This document shows positions 6,862 through 9,674 of a stretch of DNA of 9,674 nucleotides, in pieces. Within the stretch, counting starts at the first letter, position 1. Every line of letters starts with the position of its first letter. The position numbers were made by a program, and so were the translations under genes. The notes beneath the pieces were generated by a model. It was not told where the DNA came from, searched no databases, and saw only the letters and a program-made list of their open reading frames with translations. This stretch comes from CBFIJI01 sp965662885 (GTDB taxonomy: Bacteria; Bacteroidota; Bacteroidia; Flavobacteriales; Flavobacteriaceae), in assembly GCA_965662885.1 (NCBI GenBank), contig CBFIJI010000081.1, forward strand, positions 1 through 9,674. Direction: 5' to 3'.

Positions 6862-8361
6862 TTATTTAAGAAACGTTAAATCCACATTCTTCAATAGTTC
6901 ATTTTCCAAGGCTAAATCATATACCGACTCGCCAAAATCTGTCTTAATGTCCTTGTCAGCTCCACTGGTGATTAAAAATTGCAGGAGTTGCCTGTTTTCT
7001 GTTTGCAATGCTGCCAAATGTAAAGGAGTATTCCCTTCACTATTTTTGGTATTCATTGGTACTTGAAGGGATTTCATTAATTCCAATAGGCCAAGGTTCT
7101 TTTTGGTTACCGCCAAATGCCATAAGGTATTGCCTTTGGCTTGTGTTTCATTACACCGCATCCCATATTCTTGAAGTGTTTTAAATTGGGTCTTAAAAAG
7201 TAATGGCTCTTTGGTGTCAAACGTTTCTAAAAGATAATAGGCTAAGCTATTTCCGTTACTGTCTTTAATTGTAGCATCGGCACCCTGTTGTAATAAAAAA
7301 TCCATCACTGCTACATTTTTGTTCGCTATGGCATAGGTTAAGGCAGATTTACCTTCTAGGTTAACACTATTAATTTCTGCGTTTTTCCCTTTTAAAAAAC
7401 GAACCACTTCAAGGGTATTTGTTTTTGCCGCTATCATCAACGGACTATTTCCTTTTACATCTTGTTGATTAATGTCCACACCCTTTGCAATAAAGTAATC
7501 GAAAACAGCAGGATCCGAGTTTTTTGCTGCAAGTTCATGGAGTGGAGTCCGACCCTTATGGGTTGTAGTGTTGGGAGAGATCCCTAAATTTTCAAGGTAC
7601 TGAAAGACGGACAAATTATTTTGCGTTCTTCGATGCCCTTGGGCAGCAAAATGGATGGCATTGGCTCCATTTTGATTGTTTTCTTTGACGTTTATCCCTT
7701 TTGTTGTAAGGAGCTCTAAAAAGGGAAGGTTTCCCTTTTTGGCAGCATAATGAAAGATTCCGTTGCCTTGATTGTCTTTACTGTGGAAGTCTATCCCTTT
7801 TGAAGTGAAGTAAGCAATCATTTGATCGTCTTCTAAAAAAGGGCTGATCAGCAATAAGGCATTTGCAGCTGTTCTTTTATTTGGAGAATGTAGATCGACC
7901 CCATTGGCAATCAAAAAGTCATAAACAGCTGTATTTTTTCTTCCAGAGGTTGCAAGAAAGTTGATGGGAGTATTGCCATGACTATCCACCACATCGGTTG
8001 AAGCTCCATTATCGATTAAATATTGCATTATGGTGATGTTCTCGCGGAGTGCTGCCCAAAAAAGATAGGTTCTTCCATCGTGGGTTAGTTTATTGACACC
8101 GTTCCCTTCTTTGGCAATTAAGTGTTTAATTGTGGCCGCATTGACCTTTTCCAAAAGGGCAAAAGTTACGGCATCAAATGCTGAGTTGTTTAATGCAGTT
8201 ACATCATTTCCTGCGGCTATTGTTTGTTCAACTGTCGCAATGTCGGGGTTGGCTTTCCAAAAACTCCTATCTAAAAAAGGATTTTCATTTTGGGAAAATA
8301 CTGTTCCAAAATATAAAAATGCTAAAGTGGTTGCCGTTTTAATCCAATTCATTGTATTCAT
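6862..8361 (-). CDS. Exported ankyrin-repeat protein
   Basis: The 499-residue protein begins with a signal peptide (hydrophobic TATTLAFLYFGTVFS, likely cut near residue 23) and is then almost entirely ankyrin repeats, roughly a dozen of about 33 residues, from about 45 to the end. Clear units include DGRTYLFWAALRENITIMQYL, GRTPLHELAAKNSD, GNSPLMIAAKTNTLEVVRFL and EGNTPLHLAALQTEN. Some repeats are longer, with an insert near GHRRTQNN. No catalytic domain is present, so it is probably a periplasmic binding scaffold. It is the first gene of a three-gene operon with the DUF2271 protein and the PepSY reductase; its partner may be one of these, or a substrate protein. Two starts are possible, ATG at 8361 or 8352 (Met4); neither has a clear ribosome-binding site. 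A 23-bp palindrome lies 103 bp upstream of the start. Confidence 0.88.
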   Translation of the reverse strand: MNTMNWIKTATTLAFLYFGTVFSQNENPFLDRSFWKANPDIATVEQTIAAGNDVTALNNSAFDAVTFALLEKVNAATIKHLIAKEGNGVNKLTHDGRTYLFWAALRENITIMQYLIDNGASTDVVDSHGNTPINFLATSGRKNTAVYDFLIANGVDLHSPNKRTAANALLLISPFLEDDQMIAYFTSKGIDFHSKDNQGNGIFHYAAKKGNLPFLELLTTKGINVKENNQNGANAIHFAAQGHRRTQNNLSVFQYLENLGISPNTTTHKGRTPLHELAAKNSDPAVFDYFIAKGVDINQQDVKGNSPLMIAAKTNTLEVVRFLKGKNAEINSVNLEGKSALTYAIANKNVAVMDFLLQQGADATIKDSNGNSLAYYLLETFDTKEPLLFKTQFKTLQEYGMRCNETQAKGNTLWHLAVTKKNLGLLELMKSLQVPMNTKNSEGNTPLHLAALQTENRQLLQFLITSGADKDIKTDFGESVYDLALENELLKNVDLTFLK

Positions 8362-8463
8362 TTCAAAAACAAATTTCAGCCTGATTTACCTTATGGGTTC
8401 AAAACACGCTTTTAATGACTTCTTACCAGAATGATTTATTCGTTTTCTGGAGGGCTAAAATAG

Positions 8464-8486
8464 TTATTAATATTTAATCTAAATAA
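8464..8486. promoter_or_regulatory. 23-bp palindromic operator candidate upstream of the ankyrin-DUF2271-PepSY operon
   Basis: This site is identical to the 4112-4134 site at 21 of 23 positions in the same orientation to its operon; on the minus strand it begins TTATTTAGATTAA and ends TTAATAA. It has 9 of 11 symmetric pairs. The match sits within otherwise unrelated intergenic DNA, so shared binding of one regulator is the simplest explanation. Location relative to a promoter is uncertain because the start of transcription is not known. Confidence 0.6.
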
Positions 8487-8592
8487 GGATAGTCTGAGTT
8501 TTTAATGAAATTGATACTTATGGCTTAGTTTTTTTATTCCCGAAAAGACTATTAATGAGGCTTTAAACACTTTGATGATCTGTTAAGTGTCC

Positions 8593-8634
8593 AAAAATAA
8601 AAAAGGGTTTATTTACCTTTAAGTAAATAAACCC
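8593..8634 (-). terminator. Rho-independent terminator, probably bidirectional
   Basis: A perfect 12-bp stem (8605-8616 with 8623-8634, arms GGGTTTATTTAC and GTAAATAAACCC) closes a 6-base loop. On the minus strand it is followed at once by TTTTTTATTTTT (8604-8593), a strong terminator form for the beta-barrel gene. On the plus strand a run of seven T (8641-8647) follows after six bases, so it may also act in that direction, although no plus-strand gene is visible. Confidence 0.85.
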
Positions 8635-8660
8635 GTACTGTTTTTTTAGAGGCAACTTTT

Positions 8661-8691
8661 AAAAACCTCCCTACAAAGGGGAGGGGTTTTT
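8661..8691 (-). terminator. Second terminator-like hairpin overlapping the stop codon of the beta-barrel gene
   Basis: On the minus strand, CCTCCC (8684-8679) pairs with GGGAGG (8671-8666) around a loop of about seven bases. Flanking A5 and T5 runs extend the stem, with two extra C (8686-8685) bulged. The T run (8665-8661) gives it an intrinsic-terminator shape. It begins inside the TAA stop at 8692-8690 and stands about 27 bases before the stronger terminator, so the two act in tandem. Confidence 0.6.
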
Positions 8692-9292
8692 AAAAATTAA
8701 AATTAAGCCCTCCACTGATAATCCCTTTATATCCAAAACCGGCTTCTAGAAAGAAGCCTATTTTCTCGCCAAAGCTTAAACCAAGCCCTGTAATATGATA
8801 ATTAAAAAGTCCACTACTCCCTGATAAATTTGAGAGTGACCCAGATTTGTATGCAAAACTATCTTTCAACATGGTATACCCTAAGCCTAAGCCAGAATAA
8901 AGTTGAAATTTAGTTTTATCTATATAATTGTAATCTATTTCAGCCGCAAAAGTATAGAAAGTGTTCTTTTCGGTTCCAATAATGGTCTTATCGGAACGAT
9001 TTTGATAATCATGTGATACTGTTTGATAAGCAAAAGTTGCCCCAATCATAAGCTTCTCTGAAATTGGATGTTTATATTCTAAAAAGAACGATCCTATGTT
9101 TTTTCCATTGACTAGATCTATATTTGCTATAGTTTGAGCTGCAATAGTTTCAAATACCAAGGCTATTTCATTTGTAGTGATAAGACCATAACCTAATTTT
9201 ATTTTACTGATTTCATTGTTTTGGGCGCTCAAGCTTTGTAGGCTTAAAAAAATAATTGAAACGGTTAAAATTTTGAGGCTTGTTTTTTTCAT
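8690..9292 (-). CDS. Small outer-membrane beta-barrel protein
   Basis: The protein has 200 residues. Residues 1-23 (MKKTSLKILTVSIIFLSLQSLSA, cut before QNN) form a signal peptide. The mature part alternates polar and hydrophobic residues in short strands rich in Gly, Tyr and Phe: KLGYGLI, IGSFFLEYKH, KLMIGATFAYQTVSH, YTFAAEIDYNYI, KFQLYSGLGLGYTM, HITGLGLSFGEKIGFFLEAGFGYKG. It ends GGLNFNF with a terminal Phe, the usual signal for barrel insertion. This fits an 8-stranded OmpW/OmpX-like barrel of unknown role. It appears to be a single-gene unit: a promoter candidate lies about 90 bp upstream and two terminators follow it, so it is not obviously part of the metal-related operons. The start is set by the signal peptide; no Shine-Dalgarno is seen. 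Confidence 0.85.
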   Translation of the reverse strand: MKKTSLKILTVSIIFLSLQSLSAQNNEISKIKLGYGLITTNEIALVFETIAAQTIANIDLVNGKNIGSFFLEYKHPISEKLMIGATFAYQTVSHDYQNRSDKTIIGTEKNTFYTFAAEIDYNYIDKTKFQLYSGLGLGYTMLKDSFAYKSGSLSNLSGSSGLFNYHITGLGLSFGEKIGFFLEAGFGYKGIISGGLNFNF

Positions 9293-9312
9293 GAGATTAA
9301 GGGGATTAGTTG

Positions 9313-9329
9313 ATTTTGAGAATCAAAAT
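9313..9329 (-). other. Small hairpin in the beta-barrel gene leader
   Basis: ATTTTGA (9313-9319) and TCAAAAT (9323-9329) are perfect 7-bp arms around a 3-base loop, about 20 bases before the start codon. It would form in the messenger leader and could affect translation or stability; it is AT-rich, so weak. Confidence 0.35.
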
Positions 9330-9377
9330 GGGTTTCTAAAGTTTGTTTTATTGAGATTACTATTGTTAGATTTAACA

Positions 9378-9409
9378 CAAAATTAATGCAATAAGGCGAA
9401 CGCACTAAA
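9378..9409 (-). promoter_or_regulatory. Bacteroidota-type promoter candidate for the beta-barrel gene
   Basis: On the minus strand TAATTTTG (9385-9378) matches the Bacteroidota -7 consensus TAnnTTTG exactly. TTTA (9409-9406) lies 20 bp upstream, close to the -33 TTTG/TTG element and at a normal spacing. Transcription would start near 9371 and leave a leader of about 80 bases, which contains the 9313-9329 hairpin. Confidence 0.55.
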
Positions 9410-9595
9410 GAAGGTGTTTTACATGCTTTAATCTTCATTACTAAAACTCTTGTAGCAGTTGATTTTTATGAAAAAAACACAGCAAATGATTTTTAATGAT
9501 GTTATCAAAAAAATGTAAGATTATTCTTTTACCTTTTTTTTCAGCTAGCCTTCTCAGCAAGAACCCCAAATGGAGTCTCCCTAAACCCAATATGG

Positions 9596-9633
9596 AAATA
9601 GTAATTTTACTATTTGTCAACGCCTTTGACAAA
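9596..9633. repeat. Two overlapping inverted repeats
   Basis: The first is AAATAGTAA (9596-9604) and TTACTATTT (9607-9615), perfect 9-bp arms two bases apart. The second is TTTGTCAA (9613-9620) and TTGACAAA (9626-9633), perfect 8-bp arms around CGCCT. They share three bases, so the two hairpins would compete. Neither has a convincing T run. They may be binding sites or a switch in the leader of a gene outside the window. Confidence 0.5.
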
Positions 9634-9674
9634 AACTACAGGTATTGTTGGGCCTTATCATAAAAATTATTTAA

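Larger units (their letters stand above)
8362..8689. other. Intergenic region with leader, operator candidate and terminators
   Basis: This 328-bp stretch has no gene I can support. In the minus-strand direction it holds two terminator-like hairpins of the upstream gene, an AT-rich spacer, the 23-bp palindrome at 8486-8464 and a roughly 100-base leader of the ankyrin gene. The leader includes a weak 6-bp inverted repeat (CCAGAA at 8426-8431 with TTCTGG at 8445-8450). A -7-like TATTTTAG lies just after the palindrome, one base off TAnnTTTG and without a good -33 partner. Confidence 0.6.
9293..9674. other. Region without a convincing gene, rich in short inverted repeats
   Basis: I see no reliable gene in these 382 bases. 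Short open frames exist on both strands (63 codons at 9632-9441 minus, about 54 codons at 9499-9663 plus) but none has a recognisable domain, signal or start context. The region carries the promoter candidate for the beta-barrel gene, a small leader hairpin and a nested pair of inverted repeats near 9596-9633. Confidence 0.6.

Noticed and set aside
8367..8400. GAAATTTG with an upstream TTTTG as promoter of the ankyrin gene
   Set aside because: The spacing (22 bp) is long and transcription would start only a few bases before the start codon, leaving no leader.
8093..8434. 113-codon plus-strand frame over the start of the ankyrin gene
   Set aside because: It is the antisense shadow of a well-supported ankyrin-repeat gene and has no domain of its own.
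9530..9590. Possible TPP riboswitch, from a GCTGAGAAGG stretch on the minus strand
   Set aside because: The rest of the conserved thi-box (the ACCC-GAACCTGA part) is absent, and no thiamine gene is near.
9441..9632. 63-codon open frame on the minus strand (starts MSKALTNSK)
   Set aside because: It has no recognisable domain and no start context, its composition is unlike the neighbours, and it crosses the inverted repeats. Another frame on the opposite strand is about equally open.
9499..9663. About 54-codon open frame on the plus strand (starts MLSKKCK)
   Set aside because: It overlaps the minus-strand frame, has no domain and no promoter or ribosome-binding site; likely chance.

Overview
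The window looks like chromosome of a marine flavobacterium (Bacteroidota). It is AT-rich, and the families present are typical of that group: DUF4856 and imelysin lipoproteins, an HTTM protein, a start of a TonB-dependent-receptor type protein, and an exported ankyrin protein followed by DUF2271 and a PepSY reductase. Shine-Dalgarno sequences are weak or absent, and one promoter candidate fits the Bacteroidota pattern (TAnnTTTG at -7). All genes I can support lie on the minus strand, so transcription runs from high to low coordinates. No RNA gene, CRISPR array or insertion sequence is visible.

Layout in order of transcription. 9674-9293: no convincing gene, but short inverted repeats and a promoter candidate. 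9292-8690: small outer-membrane beta-barrel protein, followed by two tandem terminator-like hairpins (8691-8593). 8486-8464: a 23-bp palindromic site upstream of operon A. Operon A (8361-4157): exported ankyrin-repeat protein, DUF2271 protein, and a large inner-membrane PepSY-flavodoxin-FAD/NAD(P)H reductase, with gaps of only 5 and 12 bp. 4156-4056: a regulatory gap holding two more copies of the palindrome. Operon B (4055 to 1 and beyond): DUF4856 lipoprotein, imelysin-like lipoprotein, a homologue of vitamin K-dependent gamma-carboxylase (HTTM), and the start of a protein with a carboxypeptidase-like regulatory domain, most likely a TonB-dependent receptor. The last three genes overlap by 17 and 20 bp.

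How the genes may work together (inference): operon B looks like a surface metal-uptake cassette, since imelysin-like proteins and TonB receptors are linked to iron. Operon A looks like a machine that carries electrons from cytoplasmic NAD(P)H through FAD, FMN and probably membrane haem to the periplasm, for example to reduce ferric iron. The near-identical palindrome upstream of both operons suggests one repressor, plausibly metal-responsive, controls both. The most unusual item is the HTTM protein: it keeps the lysine and histidine that matter in the animal carboxylase and sits two genes after a lipoprotein whose linker carries regularly spaced glutamates.
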